Assembly: GCA_030146875.1 (NCBI GenBank)
Contig: JASLAX010000007.1
Location: 1 to 64,000, forward strand
Length of the DNA stretch: 64,000 nt
DNA from: Longimicrobiaceae bacterium
GTDB taxonomy: Bacteria; Gemmatimonadota; Gemmatimonadetes; Longimicrobiales; Longimicrobiaceae
Direction: 5' to 3'
Each line of letters opens with the position of its first letter. The stretch's first letter is position 1. A program made the translations under genes and the position numbers. Of this stretch, positions 15,788 through 24,369 are shown in pieces. Under the pieces are notes generated by a model. That model searched no databases. It was not told the origin of the DNA and saw nothing but the letters and a program-made list of their open reading frames with translations.

Positions 15788-17620
15788 ATGGTCCGTTCAT
15801 CCGAGGTCCGCCGCGGCGCCCTGACGGGGGTGGCGTCCGGCCTGGCCCTGCTGGCCACGCTCGCCGGGTGCGACCCCAAGACCACCGGCCCCGGCAACAC
15901 CGGGGGCACCGGCACCGGGATCAACTTCGTGAAGTACACGGAAGCCATCCCCTGGCGGCACAGCGCCTTCGGCGAGTTCCAGCTCCTGGAGGCGCGGGCG
16001 GACGTGGTGATCGCCAACGGCAGCTTCATCTCCAAGGACGGCGGCCGCTCCTGGCGCAGGCTGAACCCTCAGCTCGGCGAGCTGTTCCAGGTCAGCTTCC
16101 TGGACGACCAGTCCGCCCTGATCCACGCGCACGGGGTGGGGTACGCGATCTACCGGTTCGACACGGACCTGGTGACGCCGATCAGCGCCCCCGGCTCCGG
16201 GATCCCCGCGTTCCGCTCCACCGACAACACCCTGTACCTGCTGGGCACCGACCGCGTGTACCGCTGGCGCGGCGGAGCGTGGACGCAGAAGCCCATCGGC
16301 ACGACCTTCGACACCTTCCGCTTCGCCTTCGCGGCGGAGGAGGGTGCGGCGCCCACGATGTACATCGTCACCAACTTCGACGTGATGGTGTCCGACGACG
16401 AGGGCGCGACGTGGCAGCGCCGCGCCGACCGGCCCCACCTGCTGAGCGCGCCGGTGCGGCTCGTCGCGCCGGCCGGCGGCGGGATGATCATCACGGCGGA
16501 GCACGAGCGGAACGCCCTGCTCACCATGGACGGCGGGCGCACCTTCACCCCCATCACCTACCCGGGCGACGAGAAGGGCGGGCACCTGCGCGTGGGCGAC
16601 GACGGCGCGCTGTACCTGCGGCTGCACCGCTCGCGCGACGGCGGCGCGACCTGGGAGCGCTTCCTGGACCACGCGGCGTACGGGGTGGAGAACCACACGC
16701 GCGACGTGGCCCGCTACACCCGCGGGCGCTTCTACGTGAACCTGCGCCACCAGGGCTTCTTCCGGACCTCGGACCCGATGGGCCGGCTGGAGTACGCGGG
16801 CGGGTTCGAGGCCCCGGTCTACACCATCCCGCCGCCCCACCTGGGCGCGCTCAACGGGGCGCCGCTCGCCGGCGGCGACGCCCTGATCGGCCTCGCGAGA
16901 TACGATGCCTCCACCCTCACGTGGATCTGGCACACGGAGGGCCTGCACGGGGAGGCGCAGATCAACCGCCTGCGGGACGGACGGCTGGCCGCGCAGAACG
17001 GGAGGGTCGTCCGCTTCTCCAGCGACGAGGGGCGCACCTGGGGGCCGCCGCGGGCCATCTGGGCCGCTCCCCCCGCCACCTGGGAGATCTACCACATCCG
17101 GCAGGCGGGCCCCATCGTGCAGACGCAGGACGGAAAGCTGTACGCGAGCGGGTACTGGCAGCACTGCCCGTTCAGCGGGGGCGGCTGCAACCCGATGGGA
17201 TCGCTGGCCGTCAGCGGCGACGGCGGGGTCACGTGGTCGCAGGCGGCCATCGTGGGCAACCACGAGTCGCCGTTCAGCGTTTGGGCGCTCGCGGCATCGG
17301 GAAACGTGCTCTACACCTACGAGCGGCGCTCGCGCGACGGCGGCCGGACCTGGGAGCCCAGCCCCGCCAGGACGCCCCTCGGAGCCCTGTCCACCGGCGA
17401 GATCCTGTTCACCAACGACGCGTCGGACCGCCACATCCTGCGCCTGCTGGAGCGCGACGGCACCACCACGCGCGTGCTGGGACCCATGACCGTCGAGGGG
17501 CAGGCCACGGACGGCAGGGGGATCGACTACGCGGGCGCGCTCTTCAGCATGGGCGCGGACGACCGCGCGTACGTCTTCTGCGGCACGCACGTGTGCCGGA
17601 CGGAGCTCCCGATCCGCTGA
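15788..17620 (+). CDS. Lipoprotein with BNR/Asp-box (sialidase-like) repeats
   Basis: This is a 610-aa exported lipoprotein with lipobox LATLAGC (Cys about 28) followed by a TG-rich linker. It carries several Asp-box repeats S-x-D-x-G-x-T-W: SKDGGRSW, SDDEGATW, SRDGGATW, SSDEGRTW, SGDGGVTW and SRDGGRTW. These give a six- or seven-bladed propeller of the kind found in sialidases, photosynthesis stability factors and sortilin-like proteins. The repeats are structural, and catalytic residues of sialidases cannot be assigned, so a binding or structural role is as likely as hydrolysis. ATG at 15788 is well placed. Confidence 0.88.
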   Translation: MVRSSEVRRGALTGVASGLALLATLAGCDPKTTGPGNTGGTGTGINFVKYTEAIPWRHSAFGEFQLLEARADVVIANGSFISKDGGRSWRRLNPQLGELFQVSFLDDQSALIHAHGVGYAIYRFDTDLVTPISAPGSGIPAFRSTDNTLYLLGTDRVYRWRGGAWTQKPIGTTFDTFRFAFAAEEGAAPTMYIVTNFDVMVSDDEGATWQRRADRPHLLSAPVRLVAPAGGGMIITAEHERNALLTMDGGRTFTPITYPGDEKGGHLRVGDDGALYLRLHRSRDGGATWERFLDHAAYGVENHTRDVARYTRGRFYVNLRHQGFFRTSDPMGRLEYAGGFEAPVYTIPPPHLGALNGAPLAGGDALIGLARYDASTLTWIWHTEGLHGEAQINRLRDGRLAAQNGRVVRFSSDEGRTWGPPRAIWAAPPATWEIYHIRQAGPIVQTQDGKLYASGYWQHCPFSGGGCNPMGSLAVSGDGGVTWSQAAIVGNHESPFSVWALAASGNVLYTYERRSRDGGRTWEPSPARTPLGALSTGEILFTNDASDRHILRLLERDGTTTRVLGPMTVEGQATDGRGIDYAGALFSMGADDRAYVFCGTHVCRTELPIR

Positions 17621-17628
17621 GGGACCAC

Positions 17629-17652
17629 GGCGGGCGGCGTTCTCCGCCCGCC
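17629..17652. terminator. Hairpin between convergent genes
   Basis: A 9-bp stem (17629-17637 with 17644-17652) and 6-base loop lie just after the propeller lipoprotein stop and before the convergent response-regulator stop at 17706. There is no T-run on the plus side, so its strength is uncertain. Confidence 0.5.
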
Positions 17653-17705
17653 CCGCGGAGCGCGCTCGACGACGCGCTCGCAGCGGGGCCACCCACGGGT
17701 GGGCG

Positions 17706-18089
17706 TCAGGCCGGCGTGCCTCCGCTCCCGTCCCCCAGCACCCGGTGCACCAGGGCGGGAAGGTCGCGGATGGAGAAGGGCTTCTGCAGGAAGGTGGTGG
17801 CGCCGGCGCTCCTCCAGTCCACGTCCTGCTCGTCCGCGGAGCTGAACAGCACGATGGGCAGGCCGCGGAGCGAGGGCTCCATGCGCAGGGCGCGGCAGGC
17901 GTCGCGGCCGTCCAGCCCCGGCATCATCACGTCGATCAGCGCCACCTCGGGCCGCTGCTCGCGGGCCACGGAGAGCGCCTCGGGGCCGTCGTGCGCACGC
18001 AGCACCTCGAACCCCGCGTGGGCCAGGATGCTGGCCATCAGCTCGGTGATGGCCGGCTCGTCGTCCGCAACCAGCACGCGCCTTCGCAT
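17706..18089 (-). CDS. Single-domain response regulator
   Basis: This 127-aa receiver domain has no output domain. The phosphorylation site is complete: D9/D10, phospho-acceptor D53 (LIDVMMPGLDG), S83/S84 and K103 (QKPF). It is the last gene of a three-gene minus-strand unit; its ATG overlaps the KaiC-type gene stop by one base (TGATG), indicating translational coupling. It probably receives phosphate from the histidine kinase encoded at the head of the same unit and acts by protein contact, possibly on the ATPase. Confidence 0.93.
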   Translation of the reverse strand: MRRRVLVADDEPAITELMASILAHAGFEVLRAHDGPEALSVAREQRPEVALIDVMMPGLDGRDACRALRMEPSLRGLPIVLFSSADEQDVDWRSAGATTFLQKPFSIRDLPALVHRVLGDGSGGTPA

Positions 18090-19558
18090 CAGCGTCCCAG
18101 GATCCCACGTCCGCCGGCGAAGCCGGTGAGCAGCGCGTCGCCGCGCTTGAAGGGCTTGCCCACCCGCAGCCCCTTGGCCGTGATCTGGAACTCGCGCAGC
18201 GAGTGGTCGTGGTGGCGCGCGCGGATCTTCAGCACGCCGATCAGGCGGTGCATGTCCGCGCCGTCCTCCACGTAGCGGGTGTGCAGCACGTTGTCCATCA
18301 GCGCCGACAGCTCCGCCATGGGCAGGTCGAAGTTCACCCCGGCGATGCGCGGCATGTCCTGCATCATGAAGGTGGCGACGTTGCCGTCGCGCAGGCGGTT
18401 GGCCAGCGCCCCCAGGAAGTACACCTCGCGCTCGCGAGGGATGATGGCCTGGCGCACGTCCTCGATGGCGTCGATCACCAGGCGGCGGATGCCGGCCTCC
18501 CGAACGAACTCCAGCAGCCAGTCGGCGAACTCGTCCGCCATCAGCTCGGCCGGGGCGCGCCAGTGCAGGTGGAGCAGGCCGTCCTCGATCCCCTTCCGCA
18601 CCGGCAGGCCCACGGCGTCGGCCTTCTGGAGCAGGACCTCGGGCTTCTCGTGGAAGCCCAGGAGCAGCGCCGGCTCCCCCGCCTGCGCGGAGGCCGCCAG
18701 GAACGACAGGCCCAGCAGCGTCTTCCCGGAGCCCGGAGTGCCCACCAGGAGCGTGACGGAGTCGCGGGCCACCCCGCCCCCGATCAGGTCGTGCATGTCC
18801 TCCACCGCGAACGCCAGCAGGTCCTCCTCCGCCGCCAGCGGAGGATCGGAGTCGATGTGGCTCAGCTCGCCGGCGACGAGGGACTCCAGGCGGGGGAAGA
18901 CGCGGATCCCGTTCGCGCCGATCTCGAACGAGTGCCAGCCGCCCACGTGCGCCACCCCGCGGAGCTTCTCCACGCCGATCGTCCGCAGGGAGCGCAGCCC
19001 CACGCGACGGACGGAGAGGCGCACGACGCCGTCGGCGATGGTGAAGGTGGGGTCGGACGACATGCTGCCCTCGGGGTGCACCAGCATGAGGGTGGAGGCG
19101 CCGGTCAGGGTGGCCTCGGCCTCCATCTCGTGCATGAAGCGCTGGTACTCCAGCCGAGACGCGGCGATCGCCTTGAGGGCGTGGACGCCGTCCACCACCA
19201 TCAGCGTGGGGGCGTGCTCGCGCAGCAGCCGGCTGATCTCCTCGCGCACCCCGGCCAGGCCGCCGCGCGCCAGGGCGGGGTAGAGGGAGGCGTAGTAGAA
19301 CGATCCCGGCACGGTGGAGGGGTCGAAGAAGCGGAACGAGCGGGCCTGCGCGATCAGCGTCTGGTGGGTCTCCACCAGCGCGGTCAGGTACAGCACCTTG
19401 CCGCCGCGCCGGATCCACTCGGCGCCCAGCTGGTGGGCCAGCACGCTCTTGCCGGCGCCGGGGCGGCCCACCACCACGTGCAGGCCGCCGCGGGGAAGCC
19501 CGCCGTTCAGCAGGCGGTCCAAGCCCGCGATGCCGGTGGGGATCTGCTCCACTCCCAT
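18089..19558 (-). CDS. Double-domain KaiC/RAD55-family ATPase
   Basis: This 489-aa protein has two tandem RecA-like KaiC domains. The first has Walker A GRPGAGKS at 31-38 and Walker B LMVVDGVH; the second has GTPGSGKT at 273-280 and LVIDAIEDV. Domain order matches circadian-clock KaiC, but there are no kaiA or kaiB genes here, and such non-clock KaiC homologues are common next to two-component genes. The first domain's FxET (LVETHQ) and the second's FHEKPE carry candidate catalytic glutamates. Start at 19558 follows GGAGGAGGGAGG. The gene is coupled to a response regulator downstream and a PAS-GAF kinase upstream, so a signalling role is inferred. Confidence 0.9.
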   Translation of the reverse strand: MGVEQIPTGIAGLDRLLNGGLPRGGLHVVVGRPGAGKSVLAHQLGAEWIRRGGKVLYLTALVETHQTLIAQARSFRFFDPSTVPGSFYYASLYPALARGGLAGVREEISRLLREHAPTLMVVDGVHALKAIAASRLEYQRFMHEMEAEATLTGASTLMLVHPEGSMSSDPTFTIADGVVRLSVRRVGLRSLRTIGVEKLRGVAHVGGWHSFEIGANGIRVFPRLESLVAGELSHIDSDPPLAAEEDLLAFAVEDMHDLIGGGVARDSVTLLVGTPGSGKTLLGLSFLAASAQAGEPALLLGFHEKPEVLLQKADAVGLPVRKGIEDGLLHLHWRAPAELMADEFADWLLEFVREAGIRRLVIDAIEDVRQAIIPREREVYFLGALANRLRDGNVATFMMQDMPRIAGVNFDLPMAELSALMDNVLHTRYVEDGADMHRLIGVLKIRARHHDHSLREFQITAKGLRVGKPFKRGDALLTGFAGGRGILGR

Positions 19559-19593
19559 CCTCCCTCCTCCTCCCACCCCGCTCCCGCGCGGGC

Positions 19594-21420
19594 TCAGGGC
19601 GCCCCGCAGTCCGCGGGCAGGTCCACGGTGAACGTGCTGCCGCGGCCGGGCGCGCTGTCCACGCGCACGTCGCCGCCCAGGAGCCGGGCCAGCCGCCGGG
19701 CGATCGCCAGCCCCAGCCCGGTGCCTCCGGGCGTCTCCGCGCCCGTCTCCTCCACCCGGTGGAACGGCTCCCAGATCCGCTCCAGGTGGTCCGCGGGGAT
19801 CCCCCGCCCGGTGTCCCGCACCTCCAGCACGACCCGCCCCCGCTCCTGGCGGGCCTCCAGCGCCACCTCGCCGCGGTCCGTGAACTTCACCGCGTTGGCG
19901 AGCAGGTTGAAGAGCACCTGGCGCAGGCGGGCGGGATCGGTGCGGATGGACGCCATCCCCTCCGGCATCCGCACGGAGAGCGCCAGGCCCCTCGCGGCGG
20001 CGAGCGGCTCGATCAGCGCCGCGGTCTCGCCCGCCACCTCCGCCAGGTCCACCGTGGCCGGCGCCACCGTCTCGCGCAGCGCGTCGATGCGGGAGAAGGT
20101 GAGGACCTGCTCCACGAGCTGCAGCAGGTGCTGCGACGCGGTGCGGATGTGCTCCACGTGGGAGCGGGCGGAGTCCGGCACCCCCTCGGGCACGCCCAGC
20201 AGGAGCAGGTCCGCGAAGCCGAGCGTGACGCTGAGCGGCGTGCGCAGCTCGTGCGACATGCTGGCCAGGAACTCGGACTTGGCCTCGCTGGCCTGCTGCG
20301 CGGCCGTGTAGAGGCGGGCGTTGTCGATCGCCAGCGCGGCGCGGCCGGCCAGCTCCTGCGCCAGCGGAAGGCTCTCGGGGGTGAAGCCGCGGCCCTCCTC
20401 GCTCCAGCCCAGCGAGATGGCGCCCAGCACCCGGCCCCTCGCCACGAGCGGGACCACGATCAGCGATCGCGGCGCCAGGTCCCGCCCCCCGCCGTCCGGC
20501 AGCCCCGCCTCCGCCGCCACCTCGGGGATCACCTCGGGCCCGCCGGTGCGCAGCACGCGCGCCACGGGGCGCTCGGGCGAGTCGGGGTCGAAGGGCCGGG
20601 ACCGGAGGAGCGCGTGGAGGCGCCTCTCCTTCTCGGGGTCCACGTGGGACGCGCCCAGCCGCCGCACCTGCCCCTCCTCGGCCACGCCGTAGACGACGCA
20701 GGAGTCGGCCACCCGCGGCACGGCCAGCCGGGCGACGTTCGCCAGGGTGGTCTCGTGGTCCAGCGACTCGGCCAGCACCTGGCCGGCCTCGGCCAGGAAG
20801 GCGGCGCGGCGCTGGGCGGCCTCGGCGTGGGCGCGGTGCGCCTGCTCCTCGATCAGCCGCAGCGCCGCCTCCTCCGCGCGCCGCCGCTGGGTGACGTCGC
20901 GGATCAGCCAGCGGTGGCCCAGGCGCGCGCCGTGCCCGTCCTCGCCCGACACCACGGTGACGGCGGCGTGCACGTCGCCGTCTTGCAGGCGGATCTCCCA
21001 GTCCTCCACCCGCTCGCCGCGGGAGAGGCGCAGGAGCTGGCGCTGGAACGCCTTCCGCTCCCCCGCCTCCACGAACGCCGACAGCGAGCGCCCCACCAGC
21101 CGCGCCTCGGGCACGCGGAAGAGCGCGGCGGCGGCGCGGTTGGCCTGCTGCACGGCGCCCATGCGGTCGGTGACCAGGTAGGCGTCGGGCGCCAGGTCGA
21201 AGAGCTCCTCGTAGCGCTGCTGCTCCGCGTCCAGCATCTGCTGCGACGACGCCAGGATCTCGTCCTTCATCCGCAGGTCCTGCAGCACGCGCTGCACCTC
21301 GCCCAGCGCGTCGTCGAGCAGCGACTCCATCTCCGCTCGCGCTTCCTGCGCTCGCTTCCGCAGCGCTTCGATCCGCCTCTGCGCGCTCTCCAGCTCCTGC
21401 GGCGTGAGGTGATACTCCAT
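19594..21420 (-). CDS. PAS-GAF sensor histidine kinase
   Basis: This is a 608-aa soluble kinase. An N-terminal coiled coil (1-70) is followed by a PAS domain (about 70-178), a second coiled region, a GAF domain (about 205-370), a HisKA dimerisation domain with phospho-acceptor H390 (FLASMSHELRTPLSV), and an HATPase domain with N-box (LLANAVKFTDRG), DTGRGIP and GTGLGLAIARR. No transmembrane segments are present, so it senses an internal signal; no haem or flavin motif is recognisable in the PAS. Start at 21420 is chosen, as the in-frame extension to 21531 is low-complexity. It heads an operon with the KaiC-type ATPase and response regulator. Confidence 0.9.
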   Translation of the reverse strand: MEYHLTPQELESAQRRIEALRKRAQEARAEMESLLDDALGEVQRVLQDLRMKDEILASSQQMLDAEQQRYEELFDLAPDAYLVTDRMGAVQQANRAAAALFRVPEARLVGRSLSAFVEAGERKAFQRQLLRLSRGERVEDWEIRLQDGDVHAAVTVVSGEDGHGARLGHRWLIRDVTQRRRAEEAALRLIEEQAHRAHAEAAQRRAAFLAEAGQVLAESLDHETTLANVARLAVPRVADSCVVYGVAEEGQVRRLGASHVDPEKERRLHALLRSRPFDPDSPERPVARVLRTGGPEVIPEVAAEAGLPDGGGRDLAPRSLIVVPLVARGRVLGAISLGWSEEGRGFTPESLPLAQELAGRAALAIDNARLYTAAQQASEAKSEFLASMSHELRTPLSVTLGFADLLLLGVPEGVPDSARSHVEHIRTASQHLLQLVEQVLTFSRIDALRETVAPATVDLAEVAGETAALIEPLAAARGLALSVRMPEGMASIRTDPARLRQVLFNLLANAVKFTDRGEVALEARQERGRVVLEVRDTGRGIPADHLERIWEPFHRVEETGAETPGGTGLGLAIARRLARLLGGDVRVDSAPGRGSTFTVDLPADCGAP

Positions 21421-21832
21421 CGGTCGGCTGGCTTCCGGGTGGATGGGGCGCGCCGGGACCCCGGCGCTCGTCCCCGCGGAGGGGGAAACGTCAAATGTAG
21501 CCGCGCGTGGCTCTATCCGAAATATGTTCAACGACTTACATGTGCGGCGGGTGGCGTCCGCCGTCCCCTCGCCACCGGGGAAGGTGGGCCGGGTCGCCTC
21601 CCTCGCCCGCTCCCGTCCCGTGCGTCCGCGGCGGGCAGGCCGGCGGTGATGCAGGAGGGAAGCCAGGGCGGTGCTACCGGGCCCCGTCCGGCCCGCCGTC
21701 GCCCGCGGCCCGTCGACGCGGACGCGGAGGATGGGGGATCAGGGGGGATCGGGAGCGCCGAGAGGCGGAGGTGCGAAGGGGAGCGCGGAGGAGAACGGCA
21801 GGAGGTCGGCCGGAGATCGGCCTCCGACCCGT
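21421..21832. other. Intergenic region upstream of the kinase operon
   Basis: In 412 bp without a supported gene, a short AT-richer patch at 21485-21545 is the best candidate for the minus-strand kinase promoter. Beyond it the sequence is GC-rich and featureless. Confidence 0.45.
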
Positions 21833-22042
21833 CTACTTCAGCGAGTAGAGGTAGGCGGCGATGTCGCGGGCGTCCTGCAGGACGAGCGGGATGGCGACGG
21901 GGCCGCGCCTGGTGTCCACGCCCGGGTCGGCGGGCTGCCACAGGCCGCGGATCAGCCGCACGTCGCCGCCGCCGGGCGTGATGACCAGGAACGCGTCGTG
22001 GCCAGGGTCGTAGCGCACCGACTCGGGAAAGCCCAGCGGACG
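21833..22042 (-). pseudogene. Joined remnants of lost exported proteins
   Basis: The minus-strand reading ends with QDARDIAAYLYSLK, the typical C-terminus of a small c-type cytochrome (a final D-I-x-A-Y-L-x-S-L helix), but the CxxCH part is absent. Upstream in the same frame is PLGFPESVRYDPGHDAFLV, like the N-terminal part of SMP-30/gluconolactonase propellers. The two pieces are separated by only about 25 residues, and the frame has no credible start. I read this as a decayed remnant of two genes fused by deletion. Confidence 0.5.
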
Positions 22043-22220
22043 TGGTCCGCGGGCCGGACGGCGAGACGCATGCCGGGCCGCGCGGACGCGTGCCGCCGGG
22101 GCGCGGGTCGGTTCCCCCGGTCCGGCACGTGCAGGGCGGGAGGGCAAGGATCGGCTCGGCGGGGCGGAGGGGCCGCCCCGGGGGCCAACCGAGAACCCGG
22201 CATGGGGAAGGGGAGGGGAG

Positions 22221-22820
22221 ATGAGCAACGTTCGACTGGCCATCGTCTACTACAGCACGTACGGCACGAACCACCAGATGGCCGAGACCGCCGCCGAGGC
22301 CGCGCGGGGCGCCGGGGCGGAGGTGCGCCTGCTGAAGGTGCGCGAGACCGCGCCGCAGGGCGTGGTGAACGGGCAGGACGCCTGGCGCGCCCAGGCGGAG
22401 AAGACCGCCCAGGTGCCCGAGGCGGGGCTGGACGACATGGAGTGGGCGAACGCCTACCTGTTCAGCGCGCCCACCCGCTTCGGCGTGTCCGCCAGCCAGA
22501 TGCGTGCGTTCATCGACCAGCTAGGCCCGCTGTGGGCGCAGGGGAAGCTGGCGAACAAGGCAGCCAGCGCCATGACCAGCGCGCAGAACGCGCACGGCGG
22601 GCAGGAGTCCACGCTGATCGGCCTCTACACCACCTTCATGCACTGGGGCTGCATCCTGGTGCCGCCGGGCTACACCGACCCCGTCCTCTTCCAATCGGGC
22701 GGAAACCCGTACGGCGCCAGCGTCACCGCCAACGGCGAGCCGATGCCGGACCCCGTCAAGTCCGCCATCCAGTACCAGGCGCGCCGGCTGGTGGAGATCG
22801 CGGGCAAGCTGGCGAGCTGA
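22221..22820 (+). CDS. wrbA: NAD(P)H:quinone oxidoreductase, WrbA type
   Basis: This 199-aa flavodoxin-like enzyme reduces quinones by two electrons with NAD(P)H and FMN, avoiding semiquinone radicals. The FMN phosphate loop is YYSTYGTNHQMAE near the N-terminus, and the family signatures PTRFGVSASQMRAFIDQ and SAQNAHGGQESTL are intact; YGASV near the C-terminus also matches WrbA. The canonical GNM in the phosphate loop reads GTN here, a small variation. ATG at 22221 follows GGAGGGGAG. The gene is isolated. Confidence 0.94.
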   Translation: MSNVRLAIVYYSTYGTNHQMAETAAEAARGAGAEVRLLKVRETAPQGVVNGQDAWRAQAEKTAQVPEAGLDDMEWANAYLFSAPTRFGVSASQMRAFIDQLGPLWAQGKLANKAASAMTSAQNAHGGQESTLIGLYTTFMHWGCILVPPGYTDPVLFQSGGNPYGASVTANGEPMPDPVKSAIQYQARRLVEIAGKLAS

Positions 22821-22966
22821 AGGGGCGGACTTCGGACGATCGCGGGCGGGGTCGGGGGAGATCCCTCCGGCCCCGCTCCCGTTGCACGAAGGCCCCGCGT
22901 CCCCCGCCGTCGTCGGCTGAGCATCCGTTTCCGCCGAGGGACTTCGCGCGCGGCAGGCGACGATCG

Positions 22967-23055
22967 TGAAAGACGCGGAGGAGAAACGGAGAGCCGCGGA
23001 GGAGCGCCGGGAGTTTCTCCGCGTCTCCGCGTTCTCGGCGTCTCCGCGTGAAAAA
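22967..23055. repeat. Dispersed GCGGAG-type palindromic repeat, copy 1
   Basis: The left arm GACGCGGAGGAG and right arms CTCCGCGTCTCCGCG and GTCTCCGCGTGAAAA form a large imperfect inverted structure. A similar element in the same orientation and with the same CTCCGCGTGAAAA end stands at 27961-28055, on the other side of the ABC transporter operon. Function is unknown; such elements are REP-like. The remaining intergenic DNA, 22821-22966 and 23056-23337, shows no gene. Confidence 0.7.
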
Positions 23056-23337
23056 GGTAGGGGCGGCTGGCGGTGAGACCCGGCCTCGTGCCGACCTTGC
23101 CGCCGGGCGAACGAAGCCAGGGGGCGTCCGCCGGGTCTGCGGACGCCCTCGGTGCCACCGCGGTGCGCCTTTCCCGCCGCTTGACGGCGGACGCAGCGGC
23201 CGCGCAGGTTGGAAACGCCGCGCCGCGCTTGCGCGAGTGGCCGGGGCGCACGAAGTTTCCGCGCCGCCGAACGTTCCGACCGCACGACCTTCCGCGCGCC
23301 CGCCGTGGCGCGCCGCGACACCCCGATCCCGAGACCG

Positions 23338-24369
23338 ATGCGGAAGCTCCTTCTCCTGATCGCCGCCCTCTTCGTCGTCCACCTCGGCCTGCTCTTCGTG
23401 CGCCCCACGAGCAAGGCGGCCGCGGTCGGGACGGGGAAGCGGGTCGGGATCGTCTTCGACGTGGGCGGGCGCGGCGACAAGTCGTTCAACGACGGCGCCT
23501 ACCTGGGCGCCGAGCGCGCGCAGAAGGACTTCGGCATCACCCCGCTCTTCATCGAGCCCGGCGAGGGCTCCGACCGCGAGGCCGGCCTGCGCCTGCTGGC
23601 GGCCGAGGGGGCGGGGCTGGTGATCGGCGTGGGCTTCATCTTCACCGACGACCTGACCGCGCTGGCCAGGGAGTACCCGGACGTGCGCTTCGCCGGGGTG
23701 GACTTCGCGGTAGCGCAGGACCAGGCCGGCAACGTCGTCCAGCCGCCCCCGAACCTGGCCGCGCTCAAGTTCCGCGAGGAGGAGGGGTCGTTCCTCGTGG
23801 GCGCCATCGCCGCGCTGGTGGGCGGCTCAAAGAAGGTGGGCTTCGTGGGGGGGATGGACATCCCGCTGATCCACAAGTTCGAGGCCGGCTACCGCGCGGG
23901 CGTGAAGCACGTCTGCCCCGACTGCCAGGTCATCGCCCAGTACGCCGGCGTGACCCCCGAGGCCTTCCGCAACCCGGGGAAGGGGAAGGAGCTGGCGCTG
24001 TCGCAGTACCAGCAGGGCGTGAACGTGATCTTCCACGCCTCCGGCTCCACCGGGCTGGGCGTGTTCGAGGCCGCGCGCGCGCGGAACAAGTTCGCCATCG
24101 GGGTGGACGCCGACCAGTGGAACGAGGCCCCCGGCCACGTGCTCACCTCCATGGTGAAGGGCGTGGACGAGGCGGTGTACGACGCCGTGAAGCGGGTGGA
24201 GCAGGGGACCTTCCGCGGCGGGATCTTCTCCTTCGGCCTGGCCGAGAACGGCGTGGGCTACGTCTACGACCAGAACAACCGCCACCTGATCCCCGACTCC
24301 GTCCGCGCCCGCGTGGAGCAGATCAAGGCCGACATCGTGGCCGGGCGCATCAAGGTGCCCAGCTCGTGA
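23338..24369 (+). CDS. BMP-family ABC transporter substrate-binding protein (nucleoside importer)
   Basis: This 343-aa periplasmic-binding protein belongs to the BMP/PnrA/NupN group, which delivers purine or other nucleosides to an ABC importer. It has an N-terminal hydrophobic signal (MRKLLLLIAALFVVHLGLLF) without an obvious lipobox. Family marks are GKRVGIVFDVGGRGDKSFND, IGVGFIFTDDL, KKVGFVGGMD, and GVDADQWNEAPGHVLTSMVKGVDEAV. ATG at 23338 is chosen; the open frame extends further upstream without resemblance. Its stop overlaps the next gene start (GTGA), so the four transporter genes form one operon. Confidence 0.93.
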   Translation: MRKLLLLIAALFVVHLGLLFVRPTSKAAAVGTGKRVGIVFDVGGRGDKSFNDGAYLGAERAQKDFGITPLFIEPGEGSDREAGLRLLAAEGAGLVIGVGFIFTDDLTALAREYPDVRFAGVDFAVAQDQAGNVVQPPPNLAALKFREEEGSFLVGAIAALVGGSKKVGFVGGMDIPLIHKFEAGYRAGVKHVCPDCQVIAQYAGVTPEAFRNPGKGKELALSQYQQGVNVIFHASGSTGLGVFEAARARNKFAIGVDADQWNEAPGHVLTSMVKGVDEAVYDAVKRVEQGTFRGGIFSFGLAENGVGYVYDQNNRHLIPDSVRARVEQIKADIVAGRIKVPSS

